A stretch of DNA of 60,321 nucleotides from Bacillus sp. ISL-18 (GCF_018613415.1 NZ_JAGGQG010000004.1:97155-157475), one strand, 5' to 3'. Shown: positions 16,993-25,769, counted from the stretch's first letter. Notes: generated by a model not told the origin, from the letters alone. Numbers and translations are program-made.

Positions 16993-17736
16993 ATGTTTGA
17001 TATTATGATCATTGCGTTATTAATTATCTTAATTTTCTTGCTATTCATTTTATCCAAAAGACTTATTAAAACGATTACTATTTTTCAATATGAACGTGGA
17101 GTTAAGTTTCACAAGGGAAAGTTTCAGGAATTTGTAGGGCCGGGAAAGTATACATACTTTACTTCAACCACCCATTTGGAGATTTTTGATATGAGACCTG
17201 CCATTCTCCCATTAAACGGTCAAGAATTATTAACGGCTGACAATATTAGTGTAAAAATTAGTTTAGCAGTCAAATATCAAATTCTAGATCCCCAAGCACT
17301 GATTTCAGAGTATCAAAACTTCCAAGACTATTTATATATGAGCATACAGTTTAAACTCCGAGAAGTGATATCTTCAATTGAAATGGATGAGCTATTGAAA
17401 AGCCGCCAAAAAATAAACGATGATGTCAGAAACTTACTGTTGGAAGACAAATCATTAATTGGGGTTTCTATTCATTCAGTGGATTTGAAGGATATTATGT
17501 TATCAGCAGAATTAAAGAAAGTTTATTCAGAGGTGCTTAAAGCAAAAAAAGAGGCCCTTTCGTAATTAGAGAGGGCACGCGGGGAAACGGCAACATTAAG
17601 AAGCTTAGCCAACACCGCTAAGATGTTGGAAAACAACCCTGAATTAGCCCAACTTCGGTTAATACAAACGATTGAAGCTTCACAAGGAAATACCTTTATT
17701 ATTGATATTTTAAATAGTAACAAAAAGAAAATCTAG
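16993..17736 (+). pseudogene. SPFH/stomatin-like (slipin) gene interrupted by an in-frame TAA
   Basis: The first 190 codons encode an N-terminal membrane helix (residues 3-25) and an SPFH/band-7 domain. A TAA at 17563-17565 stops translation. The frame then continues without shift for 56 more codons to TAG at 17734. The downstream part (LERARGETATLRSLANTAKM, then NNPELAQLRLIQTIEAS) is the normal slipin C-terminal region, so the intact product would be 247 residues. The TAA most simply derives from CAA (Gln). The remaining product lacks the oligomerisation tail. It is either a recent pseudogene, a readthrough site or a sequence error. AAGGTGG precedes the ATG. Confidence 0.85.
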
Positions 17737-17795
17737 GAGCACGGGGACGGTTCTTTTGCTTCCATTCAGGAAGCAAGAGAACCGTCCCTATGCTC
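17737..17795. repeat. REP palindrome, full copy 7
   Basis: GAGCACGGGGACGGTTC...GAACCGTCCCTATGCTC. It begins at the base after the SPFH stop codon and ends 12 nt from the convergent DUF3231 stop. Confidence 0.95.
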
Positions 17796-17807
17796 TGCGG
17801 CCAACCG

Positions 17808-18809
17808 TTATTCCGTGAGTTTATTCCTGTCCTCAATTTGTGGAGGTTCTTCCATCCAGCCGTTTTGGATCATAATTTTTCCTCCTTGGTGTGCAAATCT
17901 GAAAATATCCGCTGCAAGTACCGCCATTTTGGCCGGCAGGTCATTTCGTAAGCTAAAGGCACCGCCTAATGCATTACTTCCAAGTCCAAAGGTGGTTAAC
18001 AAACTGGTATTGTACAACATTAATTTATCAGAGAATGGTGCAACTTTTGACGTTGTTGCTTTTCCCGCATGGGTAGCGGGTGGTTCAATGAAACTTTGTC
18101 GCAAAAACTCGCCTAAGTCCATTTCAATTTTTCTGGACAATTTCATTCCCTTGACAAGATAGTCTTGAACATCCTCATGTGAAGCGACTTGGGCAAATCC
18201 AATCATTAATTGCATTCCGACAAGGTTTGTTTCAATTGCATGATGGATCAGGGAAACCTCAATCGTATTAAGAGATCTCGGCTCATTTAGCAAATTAAAA
18301 CCACTCCGATAATCGGTATTTTGTACAAAATGCACTTCTTTCGGCATGGATACATAAGCTGGACGAACCAAAACCCCTTTTTCTAAAAGGAATTGGGTGG
18401 AGTCCCTATTTAACGCTTGCGCTTCTGCCGTCAAGTTGATAAAAAGATCATTAATATCTTTCCGATAAGACATGCCGCAAAAAAGCGAGTACAGACTCAT
18501 TTCCACCTTCGTCATCATATGTAAGTACATGATATTGAACATGTAGTCAAATAACTTTGGCACACCTTTATGAACATCCTCTTCTGTAAAACCCAGAGGA
18601 ATAACTGCCCCTTCTTGTTCAAAAATCTCCTTAATGGTCTCTATCGTCTTGGAAGCCCCATCATAATGAGTTTGCAACAATGGTCTTTCATCATTCTCAG
18701 CGTGCTCAATAAAATGCTCTAAAATTCTCATGATCATCGTCTTTTCTTGATAGGCCATCCACAAATTCGCTAATTCTGAAGATGTAATCGGAATTCCATT
18801 CAAAGTCAT
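17808..18809 (-). CDS. DUF3231 family protein
   Basis: About 333 residues, soluble, mostly helical, built of two similar halves typical of DUF3231 (four-helix, ferritin-like bundles with conserved Glu/His). I start it at MTLNGIPITSSELA (18809), which has AGGAGGGGTTATC upstream; a longer frame upstream is REP-derived. Members are common in spore formers, often in several copies, and their function is not established. Stop and start are both flanked by REPs. Confidence 0.8.
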   Translation of the reverse strand: MTLNGIPITSSELANLWMAYQEKTMIMRILEHFIEHAENDERPLLQTHYDGASKTIETIKEIFEQEGAVIPLGFTEEDVHKGVPKLFDYMFNIMYLHMMTKVEMSLYSLFCGMSYRKDINDLFINLTAEAQALNRDSTQFLLEKGVLVRPAYVSMPKEVHFVQNTDYRSGFNLLNEPRSLNTIEVSLIHHAIETNLVGMQLMIGFAQVASHEDVQDYLVKGMKLSRKIEMDLGEFLRQSFIEPPATHAGKATTSKVAPFSDKLMLYNTSLLTTFGLGSNALGGAFSLRNDLPAKMAVLAADIFRFAHQGGKIMIQNGWMEEPPQIEDRNKLTE

Positions 18810-18832
18810 TATGATAACCCCTCCTGTTAGAT

Positions 18833-18887
18833 GCACGGGGACGGTTCTCTTGCTTCCAAAGGGAAGCAAGAGAACCGTCCCCACGCT
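18833..18887. repeat. REP palindrome, full copy 8
   Basis: GCACGGGGACGGTTCTCTTGC/GCAAGAGAACCGTCCCCACGC with a loop containing CCAAAGGG. It lies between the VanW stop (3 nt away) and the DUF3231 start. Confidence 0.95.
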
Positions 18888-18890
18888 TAT

Positions 18891-19772
18891 TTAGTAAGAA
18901 AGATAGGGAACTTTTTTGGGCTTGTAGGTGATGACATCGGATGAATAAATTTCTACTTTTAATTTGCCGCGTAACATTTTGGCTTGAATGAGGATGGGTT
19001 GGTTGTATTGATTTTTAAAGATCAGATCAGGTCCATTCCAGCTAACCGTGGCATCACGCTTTGGAGGAACGTATGATACCTCTTTGCTGTGGGAGTATCG
19101 ATGAATCACTTTCACCCCTGCACTATCAATGGCATTAAAAAGGGTGGATGAAACCTGACAAATGCCGCCGCCAAAGTCTTCTGCATATTCCCCTTTAACA
19201 ATTACAGTAGCAGGCACATATCCTTTCCTTGCGGTTCTTTCCCCTACTACTTGATTAAAGGAAAAGGTTTCACCCGGAAAAAGAACAAAATTATTAATTG
19301 ATTTTGCGGCAAGATAAATATTATGATTTCTTTTTTTATTATTGGAATTAAAGTAGGTTAGGTATTGGCCTATTTTTTCAATCCGTATATTTCCAAGTAA
19401 TTCACTATCAACCTTAGGAGAAATCATTTGTAAAGGCACTTCCAATTCTGATGCTCCCTTATTAAAATAATAAGCAAGAACCTTTTCCGTGAAAAGCTCG
19501 CGATTTAAACGATAACCGACCCGCTCGGGGATGATCGTTCCGTTTTGATCAATAATGGCATTTCTAGGCACGGACGACACCTGCTTGTCCAATTTGTCCA
19601 TATATGTTTTTAACTTTTCCGGATTAATAATGGGTAATTCCGGCATAATGGTCGAAAAATTAGCACGGTTCACCACTGAGATAGGATGCCCATTGTTCGT
19701 GATTAATAATTCGCCTGGCATATTCACTTGCTGCGATAACATGACGAGCCCAAGTAACCAAGTAAAGTTCAT
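18891..19772 (-). CDS. VanW family protein
   Basis: About 293 residues: an N-terminal hydrophobic segment (signal or anchor), an N-terminal domain, then VanW with FPGETFSFNQVVGERTARKGY, the GGGICQVSSTLFNA core and HSKEVSYVPPKRDATV. Bacillaceae members are extracytoplasmic, and some are linked to spores or germination. The exact role is unknown. The start at 19772 is supported by a GGGAGG site; longer upstream frames lack one. It is divergent from the next plus-strand gene across an 81-bp gap that must hold both promoters. Confidence 0.88.
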   Translation of the reverse strand: MNFTWLLGLVMLSQQVNMPGELLITNNGHPISVVNRANFSTIMPELPIINPEKLKTYMDKLDKQVSSVPRNAIIDQNGTIIPERVGYRLNRELFTEKVLAYYFNKGASELEVPLQMISPKVDSELLGNIRIEKIGQYLTYFNSNNKKRNHNIYLAAKSINNFVLFPGETFSFNQVVGERTARKGYVPATVIVKGEYAEDFGGGICQVSSTLFNAIDSAGVKVIHRYSHSKEVSYVPPKRDATVSWNGPDLIFKNQYNQPILIQAKMLRGKLKVEIYSSDVITYKPKKVPYLSY

Positions 19773-19853
19773 GCACTGAAACCTCCCTACCTTTATTATG
19801 AGTAAAAGTAACGATTTCATGTAATTCACTGTAAGCAAAGGAAGGAAATAAAA

Positions 19854-20315
19854 ATGACACAAATTACATTTCTAGCCTCATCCAAACCCTTTAAAATCCC
19901 CGATGAAATCGAAGAATACAATAACCGGACATTTTTTGAACGTGAGGAGGATATTCTCTTTTTCTCTGTGCAGGAAGTCGATAAATATTGGGAAAGGATA
20001 GTGGATGGTTTATTTTCTTTGCCCTATATTTATGAAGTTAATGGAGTTGGAAACCGTTTATTTTTAACATACATTGAAAAGTATATGGAAATAGGAGAGG
20101 TGCTAGAAATTTACCATGTGCCAAATCAACATGCCTTTAAGGAATACAAACAAAGAATGGAAGCACAACCGGAGCCGATTGAAGTGAATGTAGGAAGGTT
20201 CACTTATAAAGACATTTATGGATTGTATCAATTCCATCCTAAAAAGTGGCTAGAAGAACTGAGCCACCGAAATTATCTGAGTCATTATGGGATTACAACA
20301 TTTGTTAAGTATTAA
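19854..20315 (+). CDS. Conserved-looking hypothetical protein
   Basis: 153 residues, soluble, acidic and rich in aromatic residues (Tyr, Phe, Trp), without a signal peptide or membrane segment. A good GGAAGG site precedes the ATG. I do not recognise a domain. The segment from residue 100 on (EPIEVNVGRFTYKDIYGLYQ) looks structured. Transcribed divergently from vanW. Confidence 0.7.
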   Translation: MTQITFLASSKPFKIPDEIEEYNNRTFFEREEDILFFSVQEVDKYWERIVDGLFSLPYIYEVNGVGNRLFLTYIEKYMEIGEVLEIYHVPNQHAFKEYKQRMEAQPEPIEVNVGRFTYKDIYGLYQFHPKKWLEELSHRNYLSHYGITTFVKY

Positions 20316-20477
20316 ACATCATTATTTGTTTTAACCCCTAAATCAGGCCTTTTAAAAAAAGACAAACACTTTATAAAAACAATTGTCATTTTAATTAATA
20401 TTATCCAAAAATAGAATTTTCAGGTTTCACTTATGGTACAATTCTCCTATATTTATTTATTTTTAGGGGGAAATTTA

Positions 20478-20831
20478 GTGAGTGAAATAACAGCAAACGT
20501 ACAGCATAATTTCGCTACCCATACTCAAGAAAAGTCTTATTTTGATGGTGGTCTTTTTCAGTACATAGGATGGTCTATCTTAGGAGGACTTGTAACTGTC
20601 TGCACATTGGGAATTTGCTATCCCTGGGCGATTACGATGATTTTAGGATGGAAAACACGCCACACGGTTATTAATGGGAGAAGATTACAATTCACTGGAT
20701 CTGCAGTTGGATTGTTTGGAAACTGGATAAAATGGTGGTTCCTTTGCTTAATTACATTAGGAATTTATAGTTTTTGGTTGTTTATTGCAATGGAAAAATG
20801 GAAAACAAAACATACTTCATTTGCTAATTAA
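20478..20831 (+). CDS. DUF898-family membrane protein
   Basis: About 117 residues with two or three hydrophobic segments and the DUF898 (YjgN-like) pattern: YFDGGLFQYIGWSILGG, CTLGICYPWA, WKTRHTVINGRRLQFTG, ITLGIYSFW. Function is unknown; it is a stand-alone single copy of a unit that is often duplicated. I prefer the GTG start at 20478, preceded by TTAGGGGG, over an in-frame ATG at 20433 that lies in the likely promoter (GGTACAAT). Confidence 0.85.
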   Translation: MSEITANVQHNFATHTQEKSYFDGGLFQYIGWSILGGLVTVCTLGICYPWAITMILGWKTRHTVINGRRLQFTGSAVGLFGNWIKWWFLCLITLGIYSFWLFIAMEKWKTKHTSFAN

Positions 20832-20837
20832 ACGCTT

Positions 20838-20872
20838 GGGAAAAATAAGGCCTCCGATTGGAAGGCTTTATT
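20838..20872. terminator. Terminator of the DUF898 gene
   Basis: AATAAGGCCTCC-gatt-GGAAGGCTTTATTT, 10 nt past the stop. Confidence 0.7.
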
Positions 20873-20975
20873 TGATTAATGACCAGCTCTTCCCTTGCGA
20901 TAAGACTTTTCCTCAACTAAAAGCTTTTCCAACTGGAGTTTCATGCATTTTTCGTATCGCTACTTTTATATGTAA

Positions 20976-21003
20976 AGAAGCAAGAGAACCGTCCCCCTGC
21001 TTC
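20976..21003. repeat. REP half copy (right arm)
   Basis: GAAGCAAGAGAACCGTCCCC(C)TGC only. It abuts the stop codon (21002-21004) of the next minus-strand gene. Confidence 0.9.
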
Positions 21004-21925
21004 ACCATAAATGATCGAGTATCGTCGACTGAATAAGGTTCGTGTCGATATTACAAGTTTTTCCATCTATTCCATACTGCCAGATCGAGATCTTTATATT
21101 CTTTGGTGCACCAGGCTGAAAGGCTGGGGCCTTATTTTTCTTAGTGACACCAGGATCCGGATTACTGCTCCAAAGGATGGTTTGAGTTTGAACGCTTTTA
21201 TTTTTTGAAACAGCCGCTTGATAAGCTGCGGACAGTTTACTTTCTGGTGTAAAAACCCCATAAATCCCTGGCTTATAAGGTGAGTTAGCTAAAGTCTCCA
21301 CCCATCCTCTTATAAATGCTTCATCGACGGGATACGTTGGTTCTATATCTGCAAAAATTGCGACTCCCTTAGGTATTCCTATTTTTTGCGCGTAGGCAAT
21401 TGCCTCCTTGGCCTCAGCTACTCCATTTTGATATCCGACAGCATCTTTAAAGTGGTTAAAAATCGGAAGGATCTTGATGCCTTGCTGATGAAGTAAATTG
21501 ACTTCTTCTTTGGACAAACCGATTGACACGTCGCCCTTTGTCTCTAAATATCTTCCAAACACAGTCGGTGCGCCATAGTTGTCCTTTACACACTGCAGGA
21601 ATGCTTGGTCAACACGAGAAGCGGTGTCTACCCCCCATACAATCGTAGGCTTTTGTTCTTGAGCTGGTTTTTCTTGGGCTTGATTATCTTTAGGGGTTGT
21701 ATCATTTGGGGGCTGTTGGCCTTGTTTCGCTCCATCTTTGGCTGGTTCACCTTGTTTGGCTGGATCCTTTTGGGGTTTCACCACTTTGGCTGCAGGAACA
21801 TCCTCGGCTACTTTTGGAGAATTTACTGGAACTGGAGTAGTATTATCGTGGAAGAATACAAGAAGTAACGGAAGAACCAAGATGGCAGTTAAACCAATAC
21901 TCGAAATCCATTGGGGTTTCTTCAT
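21002..21925 (-). CDS. Membrane-anchored DUF1906 (glycoside-hydrolase-like) protein
   Basis: About 307 residues: an N-terminal transmembrane anchor (about residues 8-24), a Pro/Gln/Lys-rich spacer (35-95, with repeated PAKQG-like units), then a DUF1906 domain from WGVDTASRVDQAFLQCV onward, with acidic residues in AIFADIEPTYPVDEAF and Trp/Gln-rich SIWQYGIDG near the end. It is probably held on the outer face of the membrane, reaching into the wall. I start it at 21925 because GGAGGG is 9 nt upstream. It is the second DUF1906 gene in this window but has a different architecture (anchor instead of LysM). Confidence 0.82.
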   Translation of the reverse strand: MKKPQWISSIGLTAILVLPLLLVFFHDNTTPVPVNSPKVAEDVPAAKVVKPQKDPAKQGEPAKDGAKQGQQPPNDTTPKDNQAQEKPAQEQKPTIVWGVDTASRVDQAFLQCVKDNYGAPTVFGRYLETKGDVSIGLSKEEVNLLHQQGIKILPIFNHFKDAVGYQNGVAEAKEAIAYAQKIGIPKGVAIFADIEPTYPVDEAFIRGWVETLANSPYKPGIYGVFTPESKLSAAYQAAVSKNKSVQTQTILWSSNPDPGVTKKNKAPAFQPGAPKNIKISIWQYGIDGKTCNIDTNLIQSTILDHLW

Positions 21926-22000
21926 ATCATCCATTCCCTCCATACGGCAATCTCAAGAGCCAGTATATTCAGAATGGCATATGAATGTGTGGGCATGACG

Positions 22001-22052
22001 AAGCAAGGGGACGGTTCTTATGCTTCGGAAGCATAAGAACCGTCCCCTTGCT
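22001..22052. repeat. REP palindrome, full copy 9
   Basis: AAGCAAGGGGACGGTTCTTATGC/GCATAAGAACCGTCCCCTTGC; perfect except for the TTCGGAA loop. It lies 14 nt from the stop of the alkylation-repair gene. Confidence 0.95.
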
Positions 22053-22066
22053 CACTCCTCTCTCTA

Positions 22067-22774
22067 TTAACAGATACAAGTTTTTCGTTTCACACCAATT
22101 TTGTTACGCTCTTTTATTTTATTTATATATGGAACGGCAGGAGGGACTTTACACGCTGTCTTGCCCATGTTGACATGGACCTTGCCAATTGTTTCGGCAA
22201 CCCTAATGGCTTCATCATGTAAGGCAGTTACATAGGCTCCTACACTAATCACAAAGCCGTTCATACAATAGCGAACTCGGTTTTTTTCTTGGTGAATGGT
22301 TGTTTCAGCCCTTTTGAGCAGGGCGCGGATTTCTTCTAAGTCCAACTTGTCATCAGGGGTAATCGATAAATAGTTTGCATAGGTGTTCCAGCCTGCGACC
22401 GCTGTCATTTCTTCATCGGAGCCCATCCATTTACGTGCGAGGTCCAAGGCAAACGGGCTTTCAGCAGCTACTCCAGCAACCGTATATTCTGCAAGTAGAT
22501 ACCAGTTCGCTTTTTGAACCCATTTTTGAAGCGTCTCCTTTGTCATCAATTTAGGATTAACAGACAATCCGGCTAAATACATAGCGTCAGAGTTTCCTGT
22601 ATCGTATAATGCCAAAGCCAACTCCTGGTCTTTTTTAACATGCTTGACGAGCTTTTTTAAATCTCCCACCTTTACTCCAAAAACACTGCCACTCGCTCCG
22701 TGATTAATAAATGTGTTTTTGGTTTGTTCTGAACCCAGCTCTTCCAGCTTCTCCATGATCTCCTCGACGTTCAT
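22067..22774 (-). CDS. DNA alkylation repair (AlkD/HEAT-repeat) family protein
   Basis: About 235 residues, all-helical HEAT-like repeats typical of AlkD-type DNA glycosylase relatives. It has the N-terminal GVKVGDLKKLVK segment and Trp-rich helices (QKANWYLLAEYTVAG, VAGWNTYANYL). Classical AlkD removes 3- and 7-alkylpurines; this shorter Bacillus type may differ in activity. I start it at 22774 (MNVEEIMEKL), which has GGGGGG upstream. It ends in a Lys/Arg/Cys-rich tail. No cluster partners. Confidence 0.82.
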   Translation of the reverse strand: MNVEEIMEKLEELGSEQTKNTFINHGASGSVFGVKVGDLKKLVKHVKKDQELALALYDTGNSDAMYLAGLSVNPKLMTKETLQKWVQKANWYLLAEYTVAGVAAESPFALDLARKWMGSDEEMTAVAGWNTYANYLSITPDDKLDLEEIRALLKRAETTIHQEKNRVRYCMNGFVISVGAYVTALHDEAIRVAETIGKVHVNMGKTACKVPPAVPYINKIKERNKIGVKRKTCIC

Positions 22775-22954
22775 ATAAAGCCCCCCATTAAAAGGTATTT
22801 TCATTATTTTACCATTTGCCGGTAACTACTTTCACCTTTTCAGAATAAGGGTGCTCCGATTATTCATGAAGGGATGTCAAGCCGGATAGGAGCAAAGAGT
22901 TCCTGGAAAATAGCACTCCCGTTAATAACTTCTCAATGGGAAGAACTAAATAAA

Positions 22955-22998
22955 AGTTAAAAAAACCTCTATCACACACGAATAGAGGTTTTTTAACC
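22955..22998. terminator. Strong bidirectional terminator
   Basis: AAAAAACCTCTAT...ATAGAGGTTTTTT hairpin just past the stop of the prohibitin-like gene. Confidence 0.85.
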
Positions 22999-22999
22999 C

Positions 23000-23803
23000 T
23001 TATTTCTTCTCAACCCCGCTCAAGTCAATAAACGGAGTGGCTCCACCCGTTACACTTGGCAGGCGTCCATCCCACTTTTCGAGGGCCTTTTCTTGAACCT
23101 CAATTTGCTTTAATTGGATTAACTCCGGTGTGACTTCCTGCTTTTTCAACCGCAAGGCCTCTGCTTCTGCACCAGCTTGGGTGACTTGCTGCTGCGCTTC
23201 AATCTTGATTCGTTCTAAATCCCTTTGAGCCTTTAGCGCATTTTGTTCGGCTGTTTGTTTCAATTCAATCGCTTTATTGAATTCATCACTAAAGGCAAAC
23301 TCTTTAATATTGATATCTTCTAGAAACATATAATATTTGGTTAACTTGGTGGCCAGCATCTCCTTCACTTTAGCTGACACTTCTGGACGTTTGGAAATTA
23401 GCTCCTCTGCGGTATATTGAGCTGTCACCGCCTTTAATGATTCAGCGATGGCAGGGTCGACGATGCGAGAACGATAATCAGGACCGATTTCTTGGTATAG
23501 CTTATTGACGGCACCTGGATCAACCGAAAAGTTGACCGCCACATTAGCTGTGACCATTTGTAAATCCTTTGAAGCGGCTGTCTGAGAACTTTCTTCTTTT
23601 TGGACTCGAACCTCCACTTGTTCCACATTTTGAATGAACGGAATTTTAAAATGAAATCCCTCCGTTAAGATCGTTGACTTGACTGCCCCTAATTGCAATA
23701 GGACCCCTCTATTACCAGATGCCACCGTAGTGCCCGAAAAAATAAAAAGCACAACCACCACCACTACAATCAAGCCGCTTACCAATAATTTGCTGTTTCT
23801 CAT
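23000..23803 (-). CDS. Prohibitin-family SPFH membrane protein
   Basis: 267 residues: an N-terminal transmembrane segment (about residues 7-24), an SPFH/band-7 domain (GNRGVLLQLGAVKSTILTEG onward to about 190), then a long coiled coil rich in Glu/Gln/Lys/Ala (about 180-245) and a short tail. Bacterial prohibitin-like proteins form membrane ring or microdomain scaffolds; the partner here is unknown. GGGGGG precedes the ATG. The strong terminator downstream and REP upstream (31 nt away) suggest a single-gene unit. It is the second SPFH gene in the window and is intact. Confidence 0.88.
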   Translation of the reverse strand: MRNSKLLVSGLIVVVVVVLFIFSGTTVASGNRGVLLQLGAVKSTILTEGFHFKIPFIQNVEQVEVRVQKEESSQTAASKDLQMVTANVAVNFSVDPGAVNKLYQEIGPDYRSRIVDPAIAESLKAVTAQYTAEELISKRPEVSAKVKEMLATKLTKYYMFLEDINIKEFAFSDEFNKAIELKQTAEQNALKAQRDLERIKIEAQQQVTQAGAEAEALRLKKQEVTPELIQLKQIEVQEKALEKWDGRLPSVTGGATPFIDLSGVEKK

Positions 23804-23833
23804 GATGCCTCCCCCCTCCTCTTAAGACTATAT

Positions 23834-23889
23834 GTGCAAAGGGACGGTTCTCATGCTTATTTCGAAGCATGAGAACCGTCCCCTTGCAC
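23834..23889. repeat. REP palindrome, full copy 10, embedded in the RAYT 3' end
   Basis: GTGCAAAGGGACGGTTCTCATGC/GCATGAGAACCGTCCCCTTGCAC, near-perfect over 25 bp per arm. The stop codon of the transposase gene lies in the loop, so the last eight codons are read from the element. Confidence 0.95.
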
Positions 23890-24663
23890 CTTAAATATCA
23901 AACTGGCCGACACACCCAAAATTCTAGCTGCCTGCCGCTGTGACAAACCTTTAATTTTTTTGATTTCTCGTAACAGATCATCTCTTTGCAGCCTAGGCAG
24001 GCCCTTTACCTGGGCGATCTCGATTGTACCAAGTATTTTCTTAATTTCTATTCTTGCCTCTTCATCTGTAAATCTTCTTCTGTAGATCTCTTGTTCATTC
24101 AGAAATTCACCTTTGAAATCCTGCTCATTGAATTCTATAAACCGAGCTTTGGCCAGGGCTGAATCGTCCGAAAACAACTTGAGGATATAATCGGTATCAT
24201 ACAGCTTGTGAGGAAAAGACTGTTTACCGTAATACCCAGGACAGCTGCTCCACCTCCAATCACCGACTCTGTCCACCATTCCCGCTTTTACTGGATTTTG
24301 ATGAATGTATCGAACCACATTTAATAAGCCCAGAAAACTATCTATACAGATACTTCTAAATCGATCCTGAAAAAGGTGGCCGGTTGTTTGATATTTCTCG
24401 TTATAATAAGAAACAAAGCTTACGCCAACCCGTTTCATGGTAGCTGAAAGTGTTTCATTACCTTCTTTCACAAGCAGATGGACATGGTTACCCATTAAAC
24501 ACCAAGCATAGATGTTCACTTCCGCTTTCATTTTGTATTTCTCGACAATACTAAGAAATCTTAGGCAGTCTTCGTCATCATGGAATATTTCCTGTCGATT
24601 CGCTCCTCTCAACATGACATGGTAAACACCGCTGCGACTCTTCTCGCGAGCAACTCGAGGCAT
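23857..24663 (-). CDS. REP-associated tyrosine transposase (RAYT, IS200-like Y1)
   Basis: About 268 residues. The N-terminal half is the Y1 transposase_17 domain: MPRVAREKSRSGVYHVMLRG, the HUH motif GNHVHLL at residues 59-65 and the catalytic tyrosine region VSYYNEKYQTTGHLFQDR near residue 86. The C-terminal part has a helix-turn-helix-like LSQRQAARILGVSASLI. The enzyme class cuts and joins single-stranded DNA at REP hairpins. Start at 24663 is set by GTGGTGATC 6 nt upstream. No paired orfB or second transposase is present, and the gene is single copy in the window. The last residues (GDGSHASK) are encoded by a REP. Confidence 0.92.
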   Translation of the reverse strand: MPRVAREKSRSGVYHVMLRGANRQEIFHDDEDCLRFLSIVEKYKMKAEVNIYAWCLMGNHVHLLVKEGNETLSATMKRVGVSFVSYYNEKYQTTGHLFQDRFRSICIDSFLGLLNVVRYIHQNPVKAGMVDRVGDWRWSSCPGYYGKQSFPHKLYDTDYILKLFSDDSALAKARFIEFNEQDFKGEFLNEQEIYRRRFTDEEARIEIKKILGTIEIAQVKGLPRLQRDDLLREIKKIKGLSQRQAARILGVSASLIFKVQGDGSHASK

Positions 24664-24929
24664 CTTGATCACCACTTACCAAAGATAAATTTTTTATAAC
24701 TTTTGAAAAAAAAGAAAGGGATTAAAAAGTGAGAATCGGGGGAAACAAACTATTGGTTAATAAATGGCGCTTTTTGAATCAATGTGAAGTTTACATAAAA
24801 TTAGAGTGAAGAAGATAGAATAAGTTGGAAGAGGACTTTCCACTGTTTCTGGGTTTTGGGAGGATAATTATACAAATCTATCATATACTAAATTATCAGA
24901 CCTTTCACTATTTATTTAATATAAAAAAA

Positions 24930-24957
24930 GAAGCAAAAAAACCGTCCCTTTGCTTCG
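24930..24957. repeat. REP half copy (right arm)
   Basis: GAAGCAAAAAAACCGTCCCTTTGCTTC, 15 nt before the LOG gene. Together with the copy at 23834 it brackets the RAYT gene. Confidence 0.85.
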
Positions 24958-24972
24958 AAAAGGAGTCCGTTC

Positions 24973-25539
24973 ATGAAACGAATAGCAGTTTATTGCGGTT
25001 CAAGTTTTGGTGCTTCAGAGGATTATAAGGTTGGAGCGATGGAATTAGGAAAAGAGTTAGCGAAGCGGAATATGACTTTAGTTTATGGTGGTTCTAGTAA
25101 TGGCTTGATGGGGGCTGTTGCGGATACGGTATTGCAGGAAGGCGGGCAAGTCATTGGGGTTATCCCTAAAGTGCTAGGTGATCGTGAAATTTCACATACG
25201 GGGTTAACACAATTATTTACCGTTAGCACCATGCATGAGCGAAAAGCAAAAATGGCAGAATTAGCCGATGGATTTGTGGTCCTGCCTGGAGGGACCGGAA
25301 CGTTAGAAGAGTTCTTTGAAATATTCACATGGGGCCAAATTGGGCTGCATCAAAAACCATGTGGCTTACTGAACATTCAGCACTACTATGACCCGCTCAT
25401 TAGCTTATTTAACCACATGTTCAACCAGAAATTCCTCCAAGAAAAATTCCGCTCCATGCTCTTAATCGAAGAAAAACCAGCCACACTCATCGACCAATTC
25501 TACCATTATGTAGCACCGACAATAAAATCATATGATTAA
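24973..25539 (+). CDS. LOG family protein (nucleoside 5'-monophosphate phosphoribohydrolase-like)
   Basis: 188 residues of a Rossmann-like fold with the LOG signature PGGTGTLEEFFE and the N-terminal AVYCGSSFG and YGGSSNGLMG segments. Family members (Bacillus YvdD) release a base from nucleoside monophosphates such as cytokinin precursors or AMP. The physiological role in bacteria is unclear. AAGGAG is well placed before ATG. The stop is 1 nt from another REP half copy. Confidence 0.9.
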   Translation: MKRIAVYCGSSFGASEDYKVGAMELGKELAKRNMTLVYGGSSNGLMGAVADTVLQEGGQVIGVIPKVLGDREISHTGLTQLFTVSTMHERKAKMAELADGFVVLPGGTGTLEEFFEIFTWGQIGLHQKPCGLLNIQHYYDPLISLFNHMFNQKFLQEKFRSMLLIEEKPATLIDQFYHYVAPTIKSYD

Positions 25540-25540
25540 G

Positions 25541-25567
25541 AAGCATGGGGACGGTTCTCATGCTTCC
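25541..25567. repeat. REP half copy (left arm)
   Basis: AAGCATGGGGACGGTTCTCATGCTTCC, directly after the LOG stop codon. Confidence 0.9.
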
Positions 25568-25606
25568 TTCAAATATAAATGGTCAAAATTGGTTTATGTA
25601 AAAACA

Positions 25607-25635
25607 TTGAATATATAAACATTTTTTTGTATAAT
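25607..25635 (+). promoter_or_regulatory. Promoter of small RNA-like unit 1
   Basis: TTGAAT at 25607, a spacer of exactly 17 bp, and TATAAT at 25630. Transcription is predicted to begin about 25642. Confidence 0.75.
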
Positions 25636-25641
25636 TATTCT

Positions 25642-25727
25642 GGGTTGGATGGTAAATGTGTACATCACTGTATTTAGCGTAGGTGGGGCTGATACAAATT
25701 AAGGCAAGAGTTATTTGGCTCTTTTTA
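25642..25727 (+). ncRNA. Small RNA-like unit 1 (paralogue of unit 2 at 40214)
   Basis: Predicted transcript of about 85 nt. The core shares with the unit at 40214 the pattern GGATGG..AA.GTG..CATCA..GTAT..AGCGTAGG.GGGGCTGATAC. GTAT and AGC pair with GCTGATAC to enclose the GTAGGTGG loop. It ends in a terminator, AGAG-ttatttgg-CTCT plus T run (25707-25726). A reading frame of 17 codons (MVNVYITVFSVGGADTN) overlaps the core, but the predicted start of transcription leaves no room for a ribosome binding site. No gene follows on this strand, so a riboswitch is unlikely. Family unknown to me. Confidence 0.6.
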
Positions 25728-25769
25728 TGAGTAAAATCTTACTGTATATAATTGGATTTTTATGAAATA

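Noticed and set aside
16159..19772. Glycopeptide-resistance locus because VanZ and VanW homologues lie within 4 kb
   Set aside because: No vanHAX or vanRS genes; these two families are widespread chromosomal proteins in Bacillaceae and are separately transcribed.
25642..25730. Fluoride (crcB) riboswitch because of GATGG and CTGATAC-type segments
   Set aside because: The conserved pseudoknot pairs could not be assembled and no fluoride exporter gene follows; a terminator comes directly after the core.
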